In this document: positions 39,212 through 55,309 of the stretch, one piece after another
Numbering within the stretch: the first letter of the stretch is position 1
Layout of the letters: each line of letters starts with the position of its first letter
From: Acanthochlamys bracteata
Lineage: Eukaryota; Streptophyta; Magnoliopsida; Pandanales; Velloziaceae
Direction of reading: 5' to 3'
Assembly (NCBI GenBank): GCA_019914995.1
Contig: CM034127.1
Coordinates: 558,001-622,000, forward strand
Length of the DNA stretch: 64,000 bases
The notes under the pieces: generated by a model
Seen by the model: only the letters and a program-made list of their open reading frames with translations
The model's database searches: none
Told to the model about the DNA's origin: nothing
Made by a program: the position numbers and the translations under genes

Positions 39212-39920
39212 AGTGAAGAGAAGAGAAATGACGCTGAGGATTATGGAACGGGAATGAAAGTATCTTCACACGTGGCGTCTACTTATTTGTTAACCCGGTG
39301 TCCTAAGCACCTTATTATCTAATAAGAACGTAAGATACCAACAAAAGAGCAGGAAGAGAAGTGAGAATCTTGAAGTTTGATTACGTGTGTGGATAAGAGA
39401 GCTCTCAGAATCTGGCAATTTGTGGTCAGATAAGTTTCTATCGATGGTATTTTGCAATGCAGAGCATCTAAAATATAATTATTCCAATAATTCTCCCTGC
39501 TAATTTATTTTTGCAGAATAAGGTGAAATATTTCTTTTGATCATCTAAACGAGCAGATTGTGAACATAAATAACACCATTGTATATTGATAGATTGGAAT
39601 TCAATACCATAAAACAGCTGCACTTGCAGTTAGTAATCATCAGCAGATGTACAAATATCTCGAAAGCTAATGGGCACCAAGAGTATATTTACAGAGATGG
39701 ATTTTTGAGTGGACATCTAGAACTGGGGAGCGATTCATCAAATGTAGTAAAACAAAATGACAAACATTGTACAAAAAGTGCCGTCGCGACATCTTGACCT
39801 ATTATTCCAGCTGTTTTCCTGAGCCTGCCAAAATTGGGACACTAGCAATTAAAAAATGTCATAGGGAGTTGGAACAGAAGCCAAAAGTATGAACATTGAG
39901 GATCTGGAGAACCTATTCAG
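39212..39920. other. RSH promoter side and ARF 3' flank
   Basis: Noncoding spacer between two minus-strand genes. The left part should hold the RSH 5' UTR and promoter, the right part the ARF 3' UTR. No clear TATA box was seen for RSH. Confidence 0.5.
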
Positions 39921-43445
<3,525 letters not shown>

Positions 43446-44867
43446 CTCCAACCCGATCGAAACCAAACTCGCTCGAAATTTCTTCGATCCAAAGAAACCA
43501 AAAACAGAAAATTTAAGCCAAATTATTTCTAAAATTCAAGGAAATAAATAAGTTTCTTTCTTTCTTTTTTAAAAACCTTTTCTATTTGATTGATTGTTTC
43601 TTCTAAATCGGGACTGACCGTGTGAAGATCAGCATTCCCGCTAATACAAAACATCACCAAATGGCGAGTGTGATATCTCTGATAAAATTGGATGAATTTT
43701 CAGCCGTTAGATGAAACCATCCTTCTTAGAGGATTGGTTGGTCGGGTTCGGCCTCGTCTGGTGTGCTGTTTCTGACGCGTCAATTTATTTGACAATATTT
43801 ATAGAATAAATTTTTTTAAAATAAAATATTTTATTTTATTGTAATAAATAAAATTTTAATTTTTTATTATAAAAAATAAAAAATAAAAAATAAAAAATTA
43901 TTAATTACAATTTTTTATACTTTCTAAATATATAATAAATTTTGTAACTACTATAAAAAATTTATAATTTGATAAAAAAATTTTGTAGAATAAAATACGA
44001 AATAGCTCCTTCCTTAATTTCTATTTAATTTATTTAGAAGATTCATAAAAGGGCCTTTAAGAAAACATATTTCATAAAAGGTCCTGTATTATTTTTTAAA
44101 AACAGCTATATTATGACAGACTTATTGGAAAACACTTGGTCGTTATTAATATCGTTAAATCGACTCGGTGCCTATCACTTCTAGACTTGTAGTACTCTCT
44201 AATGGTCATATGCATGAATAATATTTTTGTATATCAGATTAGGAACGTTTGGTTTAGTTTATTAAAATATTTTTTATTTCAAAATTTTTTTCATATTTTT
44301 ATAGAAAATTAAGTATATAATTTAAATTTTGTTAAATTAAAAAAATAATAAGTATCTTTAATAAAAATTTAAGATATTTTTTATTATAAAAAATATTTTG
44401 TCATAAGTACTCTTAAATGATCTCGTTAATCACTAATTTGCACGGGAGATAAAAAAGAAAAAGGCCCATGCTATTATGGTACGTCATTGCAATTGATCAA
44501 ATTTTAATGGAGGATTTCTATGTAAAAAAATAACTAATTTAGTAATTTTGACTAGTGGAATCATGTCTAATATAATTTTTTAAAAGAACTATCATTAAGT
44601 TCTAGAAACATTTTAGGACCAAATCTTGCTATAATTCTTTTATTGCAGGTTCGATATTGTAATTCAATCTTAAGCAAATTTCAATCGACCAAAAGCAGGA
44701 AAACATGAAAATCAATCAAACAAGCCAGCACAAAAGATTTTTGGAAAAAGAATTTAAAAATCTTTATTATTCTTTTAAATGTGTTTGGATCAAAGAATAT
44801 TGTTTTTGTATGCGTGCGAGTTTTTTTCTTACAAATTTTCTCTTTATGTACGAGATTGAATTTGATT
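43446..44867. other. ARF promoter and AT-rich spacer
   Basis: The left 250 bp should hold the ARF 5' UTR and promoter. 43790-43990 and 44250-44410 are members of the dispersed AT-rich repeat type. The right end should hold the 3' UTR of the NPF gene. No gene was recognised. Confidence 0.5.
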
Positions 44868-47025
44868 TTAGACATCATCTTTGCAGATGACCTTCTTGTG
44901 CTTATACTTGCTGGCAAAACCAAGATGAGCAACAAAATTCACTGCACAAAGTGAAGCAAATCCCCAGAAGTAGTAATCAAGATGCCCTTGATTCAGATCA
45001 TCGGAAAGCCATCCCTGTTTACCGTCTCTCTTCGTCACCGTTCCGACGACCGTAACGATAATTGAACTAACGTAATTCCCCATTGAAGAAGTCAGCAACG
45101 CGAAAGCTGTACACATGCTCTTCATCGTTTCCGGTGCTTCGCCGTAGAAGAACTCAAGCTGGCTTATGTTGTTGAAAATCTCAGCTCCGGCTATTAAGAA
45201 ATATTGGGGAAGCTGCCACGCGATGCTGATCTTAATTCCGGCGCCCTTCGCGTTATCTAACCGCTTCATTTCCGTGAAAGCTGCAGCTGCCATTGTTAGT
45301 ACGATCATGAACCTTCCGATACCCATCCGTTGTAACGGAGATAAGTTGCAGGTAATGAGTTTGATCTGTTTCAGTACGGGGATAGTAATTTTGTTGTAAG
45401 CGAAGACCCATGCGATTGCACAGAAGACATGGAACGCGGATAAGGTTGCGGGAGGGAAAGAGAATGTTCCAGCGACGGTGTGGTTCATTGCAGAACCTTG
45501 CTGGATGAACGTTGTGTACATCTGAGAGTACGCGGCGGAAAACAAGATTCCGGTCGCCCATATCGGTAACAACCTGAGAAGTATCTTAACTTCTTCGACC
45601 TGAGTGACTGTGCATAGCTTCCATGGGCTTTCTTGATCAGGAATGTTTCCGGATGCTTCGATATCGCCGATGACTATCGCCGCTTTATCCAAGAACCTGA
45701 ATCCATTTGTGTGTTCTAGTTTAGGCTTATCGGAGGCGCCCGATTCTTTATCAGATATCTCATACAAGCAACTGGAATCCACTGGAAGTTCCACCTTCGC
45801 CTTCTTACAAGCAGCAACAACCACTTGTATTATGCTTTTCAACGGGGTACCGCTCGGTGTCTTGATCTTATACGCCGGCGTGCCTAACACGAACCACGCC
45901 AGTGCCACAGCCATGCATACCGTCGTAATTCCAAAACCAAGAGCCCAATCGACGTTCGTCTGTATCCAAACGACCACTACGCCCGAAGTCAGAGTGCCGA
46001 GGATTAGGGCGACGTAGAACTTGTTGAAGAATGAGATTTTGCTTTGCTTTTGTTCAGGGATGCTTTCGTCAAACTGATCTGCGCCGAGCGGAAGCAACGC
46101 CGACTTTACCCCACCGCTACCAACTGCGACGAGGTACAAGCCAGAGAAGATTGTCATATACTTAACCCAGCTCGGTTGTTGACATGAGAAGCCATCACAT
46201 GCAAAGTTTTGCAATGAAGGGTTGAGAGCTGTTAACGTGATTATTGTCAACCCCTGTTTAGAAAATAATCTATTATAATCGATTTTAAGAAATTTTATAA
46301 TAAACATTTCGAATCAACTTAAGTTTTTTACTATCAATTTATTTTAAAAAAGTAAATATGGGTTGAGAATAACGTACCAGAAGGTACAAGAACGAGGAAA
46401 GAAAGAGAGTGCGATAATTTCCAAGAAACGAATCAGAAATGATCGCTCCGATCAACGGCATGAAGTAACAAGTTCCACTCCACACACTGAAGTTCGCCGC
46501 ATTCCAGGTATTGCTCTGATGAAGAACTGTCCGGAGGTACACAACCAAGTTCGTCGAAATTCCGGTGAACGCTGTACTCTCCAAATAGTTCAACCCTGCA
46601 AGATAGATACATTTTTCTGAGAAATTTCAGAAATATTTTGTACGAAACTGCTCTTGAATTTTCAATTCAGGAAATTGACTTAACTTAGTCAATTAACCGT
46701 TTCAGAAAATTTCTTTGAATAAGTACTCGTTGACGAACTTGCCTAGAATGATAGCTGGTGCTTGTCGCCGGCTTGGGTTCAACGCCGGTGGCTGAGGTTG
46801 TCTTGGAGAAATAAGAGGCGATAACAACTTGTTGCTGTATTTTCTCGACTTTATTTTCTGAAAAATCAATAAAAACATTGTGTTAGAAAAAAAAATCTAT
46901 TTCATGCAGTCAGTAATATGAATAATTAAAATGTCTGAAAAATAATTCAACCGTACAGTGTATAACAAAGGGTGTCTATCTTTGTTGTTCCAATATTTCT
47001 CCACAGAAGAATCCAAACTACCCAT
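44868..47025 (-). CDS. NRT1/PTR family (NPF) transporter, copy A
   Basis: Four exons join in phase, giving 595 residues: 47025-46957, 46857-46743, 46595-46378 and 46253-44868. The intron after 46743 begins GC (CTAG|GCAAGT), a GC-AG intron. About 12 membrane segments are evident, with FSGLYLVAVGSGGVKSALLP and GADQFD in the first half, LCTVTQVEEVKILLRLLPIW after the central loop, and FWGFASLCAVNFVAHLGFA at the end. NPF proteins move nitrate, small peptides or hormones with protons. The substrate is unknown; the sequence looks nearest to NPF8-like peptide carriers by memory. The TM1 ExxE[K/R] proton-coupling motif reads NYLES. It is tandem with copy B (48346-52471), but has no intron where copy B splits between ...GFR and FLDKAA. 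Confidence 0.88.
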
Positions 47026-47049
47026 GTCTCTTCTTGCTCTTGTTCTTCT

Positions 47050-47157
47050 TCAACAACTTGATTTCCTTTGCATGAACCTGAATGTTTTTTCCTTCTGTTG
47101 CTGCTGCTGCTTCTTCTTCGGAAGCTTTTGAATCAAAGTTAAGTTTCTTTTAGGCAT
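47050..47157 (-). other. Upstream ORF in the NPF copy A leader
   Basis: A 35-codon ORF (MPKRNLTLIQK..., with a five-Gln run) closes 24 bp before the main ATG at 47025. If the transcript starts upstream of 47157 it could lower translation of the transporter. There is no evidence that the peptide is conserved. Confidence 0.4.
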
Positions 47158-48345
47158 GCCCATGATTAATTGGCATATATATTAAAAATTATACATAAAA
47201 AATTTAATCTCACCTAACATATTTTCTAGAGTTGATAATTTCTTATTAGTTGGCTGTTTATAAGTGTATATTGACTTGACTTCCTTAAACAAGGAGGTGA
47301 GATTTTAGGAAGGAATGTGGTTGTTAAGCTCTTCACCATATGAGTTGCAGTAAAAAAAAAATTAAACAAACACAAACATGATATAATATAACTACGATAC
47401 AATACAACAACAGCAAACTAAATTTTCATCCCACTTTAAAATTAACTATTTAAATTTATTTTTTTATTTCATTCAATTATATTATCAGATCTGCTAGCTA
47501 GTGAAAGAATATATAGTTATGTTTATACATAATTGAATTGTAAAATTTCTTGAATCATATGATGCTGATAAATGAATGGGAATCAATCATGAAAAACCTC
47601 GCTGATACTTACTGAGTGACGTTATTAAGATGTCATGCAATAAGAAAATATATTCAGATTATTTGAATTAAAAAAAACAAGTCAATTCTAATATATTTCA
47701 TTTGGGTGATACATGGTAGTTGTTCTCAAAAATTATTAGTCAAATGTTGCTAACTTCTATATCATTCTTGACTTTTCTTGAAAGTCGTCCTTTGACGATA
47801 GATTAATCTCTACAATTATTATTTTAACTGGACTAATATTGCGGAAACATGTTATGTATTTATTTCTTTATTTTTTTGGAGAAATAATAGCAGAGTAAAT
47901 TAATTTGGTTCTAAAAGAATTTTCTAAAGAAATAATAGCAGAGTAAATAATGAAGTAAAGATTGGATCAAGTTATGCGGCTCCGTGTTTCAAAATCGTAT
48001 ACGAATAATTTTCTCGATTGCTTCCTCGGAGAATTGAAACGTTCGACCTCTTCTTTTAAAAAAACGGGAGACAGACGCTCTGTTCAGTTTCTGAAAGTTA
48101 TTATGTTTTAATTATGGTGTGATATTAATTAACTGATTTGTGTTTTAAGCAAGTTTTCATGCTTAAGATTCTTAACTTATGTAATCTCCAATAAGCTCTT
48201 ACATGACTTGTTCGTCTTTGTTCAAATCTTAGGTTCAAAAAACAACCGCGGAAGTTTTTTTTTTTCTTCTCATTTGTGTTCCTATAAGCTTTCAGCGGTA
48301 GGAAGAAGACCATCCTATTAATAGTGTAGATATATTTACAGATTG
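47158..48345. other. Spacer between the two NPF genes
   Basis: Noncoding. It contains the promoter side of copy A and the 3' flank of copy B. No gene or clear repeat was recognised. Confidence 0.5.
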
Positions 48346-51300
48346 CTATTGTATGATTACTTTCTTGAGTGTGTAATTTCTAGCAAACATTACATATACG
48401 GCAAAATTAACTGCGCATAGACCGGCAAGGCAGTAGTAGAAGTAATCGAGATGGCCTTCGTTCAGATTATCCGGTAACCATCCGTGATTCCCGGCGCTGC
48501 TCGTTATCACTGAGACAACGCCTATGATGAAGGAATTCGTGTAATTCCCGAGTGAGATCGTTAGCAGTGCGAACGATATGCACATACACTTCATCATTTC
48601 TGGTGCCTGACTGTAGAAGAACTCGAGCTGAGTTATGTAGTTGAAAACTTCCGCAGCTGCCAAGAAGAAATACTGAGGTAGCTGCCATGCTATGCTCATG
48701 TTTTTACCTGAATTTGCGTTCTCTAATCTTCTTGATTCAAGGAAACCAGCTGCCATCATTGGCATGATCACAAGGAAACGGCCAACTCCCATGCGCTGCA
48801 ACTGAGATAGTCCAACTCCATTTCTGGAGCACCTTCTAGTGATTGGACCTATAATGTTGTTGCTGATGATGACCCAAAACATTACAAAGATCACTTCCAT
48901 GGAAGACAAGGATGCCGGAGGGACTGAAACGGAGCCGATCTCGTTGTTCATCAAGGCACCTTGTTGAATAAATGTTGTGCTCATCTGAGAATATGCTGCT
49001 GAGAAAAGGATACCGGTTGCCCATATAGGAAGCAAGCGTAGCAGTACTTTCAACTCCTCAACTTGAGTCACTGTGCATAAGTTCCATGAAATGCGAAGAC
49101 CTCCTTCCATCAAATCTGAATCTGATATAACTGCAGCCTTATCGAGAAACCTGGCCGATAAAGGAGATAGTTTTAAATAGGCACCCTTTCCAAGCATGAT
49201 CATAGGACAAAAGAGGTGCAGGGTAAGATGATGAGATTCAAGATCATGTGTCCATTCATCTATTTGCTTATTGTGAGTCATTGTATGCAAGCAATGAGGA
49301 CTTGGTAAAAGAAATGAAGTAGAAGTACCTGAATCCATCAGTGTGCTCCAATTTCTGCCTCATCATATTTTCGCATTCTTTCTCATCTATCTCAAATAAT
49401 AGGCTGCTATCAAGTGGAACGTGTATTCTCGTCTTCCGAAATGAGGAAACTAAAACCTGAAGAATGCTCTTCAAAGGAGTACCAGTAGGTTTCTTTGTTT
49501 GGAAGGCTGGCGTTGCTATGATGAAGCTTGCTAAGGCTGTCGCTATGCAAACCGTCGTAATGCTATATCCAACTGCCCAACCAATATTTTCTTGTATCCA
49601 AACAATGAAGATGCCTGAAGTAAGAATCCCACTAGTCATACAAACATAGAATTTTTGGAAGAAAACTTCCTTATCTTCTGCCTGTTTTTGATCGTTGTCA
49701 TTGAATTGCTGTGCACCAAGAGGAAGCAGCGCTGACTTCACCCCTCCGCTTCCAATGGCAACAAGATACAAACCAGAAAATAATGCAAGATTTTGAGCAA
49801 AACTTGCTCCCTGATATAGACTTACTTCTGTTGGAGAAGGTTGGAAAGATGGAACAAAATCTGTGAGAGCCACCAGTACCATTCCCTGCATTGGAAAAAA
49901 AAATCCAGAAGAAGCTCTTCAGTGGTTATACTTAGGCAGAGAAACGGCGCGCAATCGTGGTAAAAGCTAGTGCTATCTGATACATACAAACAGATAAACA
50001 ACAGTTGAGATGAGCACTGTTTTGTGATTTCCCCAGTAAGCGTCTCCAAGTACTGCTCCAGCCAATGGTGCCAAGAAACATGTTCCGACCCAAGTAGAAG
50101 CATTTGCCGCACTAAGAGCAGTACTCTCATGAAAGATGGTTTGTAGATAGACAACCAAGTTTGTGGATACACCGTAGAAGGCTGTGGCTTCCAAGCATTC
50201 AAATCCTGAAAGAACGCTAAAACACAAGGTAACTAGCTAGAAATACCTTTGCGTCTGATCATAACTTAAGATCGAAAGCTTTTTTCATGATTGTCATTGC
50301 TTTAATGTAGGTATTGCAGCTTGCTTTTTATGCTGAAAACTCATGCTTCTTTTTATATGAAATCATTTATTGAAGGAGGATAATGCTCACCCAGAATTAT
50401 TAAAGGAGCTAAATTAGATCTTGAATTGCGTCCTTTATCTGCATCTCGATGTTGTTCTTCGCAGGACTTCGATGAGCAACTCTGGGAGAACAGGCACAAA
50501 AGTTAAGAGTGACAGAAACCGTAACTCTTGTTCAAGAAATGAATGTATGTTAAAGTAAAACTAAAAATCAAATTACTCTGTTTTAGCAACTCTGCGATTA
50601 GTGATAATTATTATGTTAGTGTTAAATAAGTTTAGTATTATATTTTTTATCAATAGACGGGAAAATATTCATAAAATTTTGCAATTAATTTCGTAAAAAT
50701 TTTGAAATTCGTGTCATAATATCATAGTAGGTTGGGCTTTTGTAAAATCTAATCTAAATCTAATTTTATTATTTATTTTTTTAGAATTTTTATAATCTGA
50801 TTTATTTCAAAATTTGGTTGTCTATTTTATTTAAGAGCAAATCGTTTTAATTTCAAAACTTTTATAATTCATTTTATTGTAAAATAAATAAATAATTTAT
50901 TTAAAATAATAGCCACTTTATTTAAAAATAAATAGTTTATTTTATTTAATGCTAGAAAGTCTATTTCACTTCATTCAATAAAAGTCGTTTATTAAAAAAT
51001 AAATTTAATGATATATTATTTATCAATAATTTTAAAATAATATTTATAAAAATTTAAAATTATCTTTTTATTACTAAATAGATTTTCTCATTAAGAGAAT
51101 CTTTTTGTTTTTCAAACATAAGAATCTATAGTATTTGGGCGCCGCGTATCACCTGCTACGTGTATATACTTGCGTTTCATTTATGTTGTATAATTGTAAC
51201 ACCTGCTACGTTACAAACTTATTGAAAATGAAAGTCTAAACTTTTTCTTTTTTTCTTTAAAGGAGAAAACTCCAATGTTGGGCAAGTGGTTAGTTCAGCT

Positions 51301-52471
51301 GCTTTCATTTCAAAAAAAAAATAAATTTTTAGTTAAGACTGTTACCTGAAGCTACAAGGAAGCTGCAAGCTACCTATTGCTAAAAGCAAGCTGAAACCAA
51401 TTCCGTACAAGAAACCAACTTCCTCCAAAAAAACATGACTTTTTAATACTTTTCGATTTTGTCAAAAAATATTACTTATTATAAAAATAATTTTTTAATT
51501 TAATTATATATTTTTTATAAGTATTTAAAAATTTTATTTAAAATTTAAAAAATATAAAAAAATTTTATGTAGTGAAATTTTTTATTATATATTTTTTATT
51601 TTTTTAAAGTCAAAAGAATAAAACTTATTTTCCAAATAAAAAATATTTTAATCTAAAAAAATTTTATTTTAAAATATTTTTAAACGCTTTTAAATTTTTT
51701 TTTAGTAGATATCAATAAATTTCTAATCAATGTTTTTTTTTTTAATATTCATTCGTCATGATAAGTTGTGAAGTGCTTGTATGTGCATCATTTTCACATA
51801 TGTCGCTTTAGGAGCTTATATTAAAAAAGCTAAAAAAATGTACCATGCGATTGGCATGACTAATCTTTTTGAAGTTAGTAAATAAAAAGACAATAAAGAA
51901 CTTTGAAGAAGTTTGAAAAAATAATATAGTACGAATAATGGTTTGGAAGTTATTAAAATAAAAAACTTTTTTTAAAAAAATTATTTTAAAGTTTTTCAAA
52001 AAATAAGCTTTATCTTTATTAGCTTACGATACTAATAATAATACATAAAAATTTTATAACGTATAATTTATTTATATTTAAAAATTTTTTAAATACTATA
52101 AAAAAGTATTTAAAAATTAAATAATAAATTTGAATGAAGAACTTTGCCAAAATTAGATTTTTTAGAACTATGCTTTTTTAAGGGTAATCAAAATAATAAT
52201 TTTAAGAATTTCTGAGCATTACTAGCAAATTATCATAATATACACAGATTAAATATACAATCTGATCGAAAATGTTTTTGAAAAAATTGTACAGAAATAT
52301 ATAAATTGAGTTTTCAGAAGAAGCCAATGCAGTGATCATTTTAACAGGAAAAAAAAAAAGAAAAAAATTGAATTTGCATATCTGAATGATGAAAAAAGTA
52401 TAGAAGTTTATTGAAGTTACCTTAACCAACAATGGCTGAGTTTCTCTTCTCTCAATGTCTTCTTCATCCAT
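48346..52471 (-). CDS. NRT1/PTR family (NPF) transporter, copy B
   Basis: Five exons join in phase, giving 573 residues: 52471-52421, 50481-50391, 50205-49988, 49885-49329 and 49150-48346. The first exon is only 17 codons (MDEEDIERRETQPLLVK) and is separated from the rest by a 1.9 kb AT-rich intron; the acidic start ending in PLL is typical of NPF proteins. Family signatures include STNLVVYLQTIF, FSGLYLVAIGSGGVKSALLP, LCTVTQVEELKVLLRLLPIW, AWQLPQYFFLAAAEVF and NLNEGHLDYFYY. The TM1 motif reads ECLEA, so the first two Glu of ExxE[K/R] are kept and the basic residue is lost. The transported substrate cannot be inferred. All introns are GT-AG. Confidence 0.88.
50482..52420 (-). other. Large first intron of NPF copy B
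   Basis: Very AT-rich, about 1.94 kb, between the 17-codon first exon and the next coding exon. It contains a member of the AT-rich dispersed repeat (51470-51690). A tRNA-like A-box phrase (GGGCAAGTGGTTAG near 51280) appears without a matching B box. Confidence 0.65.
51470..51690. repeat. AT-rich dispersed repeat, example 1
   Basis: Shares the core AAATTTAAAAAATATAAAAA and flanking order of A/T blocks with 25185-25365 and, in the other orientation, with 53860-54085. All three approach a slightly GC-richer edge. Low complexity makes family membership tentative. Confidence 0.45.
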
Positions 52472-52890
52472 ATACCTCTCCTTGCGTTCTCGTCTCAAGG
52501 AACCTCTCCTCCTAACTCTCTGACTCCTATTTCAAATATTTGAAGGGGTCTGCTTTGCTTCCTTTGGTCTAAATTACTGAACTGCCCTCACCAACCGGAA
52601 TTTTGGATAAAATATATATATTTTTTGATCCCTTTCAAAACGAATGATTGGGGCATCGATTAACTAAAACTTCTTATTTTAAATTTCTCTTTTTTTTTTT
52701 TATAATAAACTTCATACAGTAATTTTTTTAATAGTAAATATTGACTATATATATAAAAAGTAGAAATATAAATAATTTCATTCTTAGACACAGTATTGAG
52801 GCACCCCTCACTTATAATATCTTAAATTCAATCTTCACCTTTAGTTACGAAGAACTATTAATTAAAATTTTTGTAACAAAATTTTAGCTC

Positions 52891-52977
52891 AATCGGATCA
52901 CGAATCGATTTCATCCGTTTTCTTAATCAAGATAATATATATATAGTAAACGAATGGAAGTCGATTCGTGATTGATT
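52891..52977. repeat. Imperfect inverted repeat (hairpin)
   Basis: A left arm of about 30 bp (containing CACGAATCGATTTC) pairs with a right arm (GAAGTCGATTCGTG) across a loop of about 27 bp. Roughly 24 of 30 positions match. It abuts the copia fragment. Confidence 0.65.
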
Positions 52978-53175
52978 AATGTAAAATTTGGGGCATCACA
53001 TCTATCTCATCCATAACTGACTTTTTATATTATGTAAGTTTTATTGATGATTACATTCGTTATATTTGGGTTTATCTCATGCGCAATCAATCAGATCTTT
53101 CTTCTATTTATAACCGATTCACCGCTATGATCTATATAGAGTTTAAAATTTTTCGTTCTGATTGCGCTCGTGATT
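52974..53175 (+). pseudogene. Ty1/copia retrotransposon integrase fragment
   Basis: One frame reads the copia integrase core: WGITSISSITDFLYYVSFID, then DYIRYIWVYLM and SIYNRFTAMIYIEFKIFRSD. It matches the usual pattern of a tryptophan-glycine start, YYV.FIDDYSR..W.Y, and a closing FRSD. There is a stop at the left end, and neither the rest of pol nor gag is present, so this is a small degraded relic. Confidence 0.75.
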
Positions 53176-53299
53176 GCCCTATAATGTAGCGGACAACTGT
53201 CCTTTGAATGAAAGGGGCTATCTGCCCTGAAATAAAGCAGACTAATTTTGCTCTAAAATAAAGCGGACTATAAAAGCTCTGAATAGATATGGATAACAA

Positions 53300-53460
53300 A
53301 GTTAGATTTAGCCCACATATTGGGCCGATCTGGCACAACCTGACTCTGATACTATGTGACGAACTTAGAATTCTTCTCAAAATCAATTGGCAAGGAGAAG
53401 AGTGAGCTCAAATTTTTATGAATATCATTTCAGGATCATTGATAAGCAATGTGGGGCTAA
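53300..53460. repeat. LTR-like repeat fragment
   Basis: The stretch containing CTGATACTATGTGACGAACT and CAATTGGCAAGGAG resembles a sequence often seen at plant retroelement ends. Recognition is by memory only, and no partner LTR was found in the window. Confidence 0.3.
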
Positions 53461-53859
53461 ATTTTTCTTTAACAATCACAATAATTATAATTAGTAGTTA
53501 TTCATATCCAATGGTATGAATTGAATTTGAAATATTATAATTGAGTGCAGTACTCTATAATACTCCTAAAAGTATATATATATATATATATATTAAAAAA
53601 TCAAAATATATTTACTTTTACAAAAAATTTTTATTTGAAGTACTTGGGAACTACTCCGCAGAGATCATCCATCAATCTTTGGACATCGCTCTCATAAGTG
53701 GTAGGTGCCAATTATTCTTCTCGGTTTTCATTTTGTAGTAAGGTTTGTAGGTGCTTAGTAGGTAAGCTGATTCATATTTGTCGAGAACGATAATATACAT
53801 ATCCTTTGTGTTTGACTCTTATGTCTTTTCCCTCGCAGATAATGGGTGCAGTTTGAGAT

Positions 53860-54085
53860 ATTTATAAAATAAAGTTTATTTAAAATAGAAAATATTTTTA
53901 TTTTTTGAAAAATAAATTTTAATTTTTTATTTTAAAAAAATAATAAAAATATATAATAAAAAATTTTTACTACGTAAATTTTTTTTATACTTTTTAATTT
54001 TAAATAAAATTTTTAAATATTTATAAAATATGTATTAAAAAATATAAAATAAAAAATTGAAATTAAGGGTTTAAAAACGCAATTT
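53860..54085. repeat. AT-rich dispersed repeat, example 2
   Basis: A/T-block sequence resembling the reverse complement of 51470-51690, ending GTTTAAAAACGC. Membership is tentative because of low complexity. Confidence 0.4.
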
Positions 54086-55090
54086 CAAATGACTCCGATG
54101 TCTGCCATTTAATTAGTTTTTTTGGTTTCTATTTTATGATGTTGATCATGATAATGATTTCCCTTTTGAAGTTCTATTACTTAAAAAATTATTCAAAAAT
54201 ACTTAAAAAATAATTTTTTAAAATAAAAATTATTGTAACATAAATTTAATTATATTAAAGATTTATTAAAAAATATAATTGTGCTGACTTGTAATGAACA
54301 TACTTCAAATAAAATACCTAACGTGTCCTAATTATGATTAGATTTCTAGAGATGATTAATGACATGTTTAAGAGCAGTGACTAGTAATTAATATATCCAA
54401 AACTCATTTAAAACTATTTTTGGAAGTGCTTATTATTTTCAAAAAATTTCTTTTTAACTCCAAAAAATCATGTATAATTTTTTAGAATTTGTAAATTAAA
54501 TCATAAGTTAATAATTACATATATAATTTATAAAACTATTTATAAAATAAAATATTTTAAAAAAATATGAAAATTTATTTTTTATAAGTATTTCTAAACG
54601 TCTGCTTACGCTAACATGTCGTAGATGTTGTATGAAGAATAAATTCCTTATTATACGTTATCAACGGATGAGAATTATTTTTATGTTTTCGTCAACTTTA
54701 TTTAATCTGCTACTTTTAAAACAAGCGTCCATAATAAATATTATCAACATTCGTTGTCCTTTATTTCAATCAATTTTTTAATTGAATTGGCAAATTCACA
54801 GAAGCTATCGAGCTGTTTGTGTAACAGATAACCTTCTTCTGTTTATTATTTTCCAAATCATGGCTGGAATTAAAAGGAACTTTTATTAATTTCGGTCTAT
54901 GTTGATGCCAACACAAAAAAAAAACTCACTTTCAAGTTTCAACTACACGAATGAATATAAAAAATTATTTTTAAGTTATTTTTTTATTATAAAATTATAC
55001 TCATTCACTAGCATTGTTTATGATAATTTACTTTTTATTAAACAAGTCATTTTTTAATAATCTAATTTCTGTCAAAGTAATACACCATTA

Positions 55091-55309
55091 GGGTATATTT
55101 TAATTACAAAAAATTTTAATTTTTTTCAATTGTATTTCGTTATTTCATGTATTTAATTATAACTCTGTATTTCACTTTTATTTTTATATTAAATTTTATT
55201 TTATCAAAATCTAATTTCAAATTATATATTTTAAATTCTACTTTGACTAAACATTTATTTTTATAAAATTTATTTTACGGAATTTATTTTTATGTAATCG
55301 AACACGCTC
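55091..55309. mobile_element. Tourist-like MITE, copy 3
   Basis: A 219 bp element with left end GGGTATATTTTAATTAC and right end GTAATCGAACACGCTC, which pair imperfectly as inverted repeats, flanked on both sides by TTA (55088-55090 and 55310-55312). It is more diverged than the copies at 6679 and 26449. Confidence 0.6.

Noticed and set aside
44681-44935. Minus-strand 84-codon ORF at the 3' end of NPF copy A
   Set aside because: It overlaps the end of the transporter in another frame and runs into AT-rich 3' flank.
46258-46593. Copy A NPF seen as two separate ORFs with different starts
   Set aside because: They are consecutive exons of one gene; splicing 46378 to 46253 joins YLLG and LTIITL in phase.
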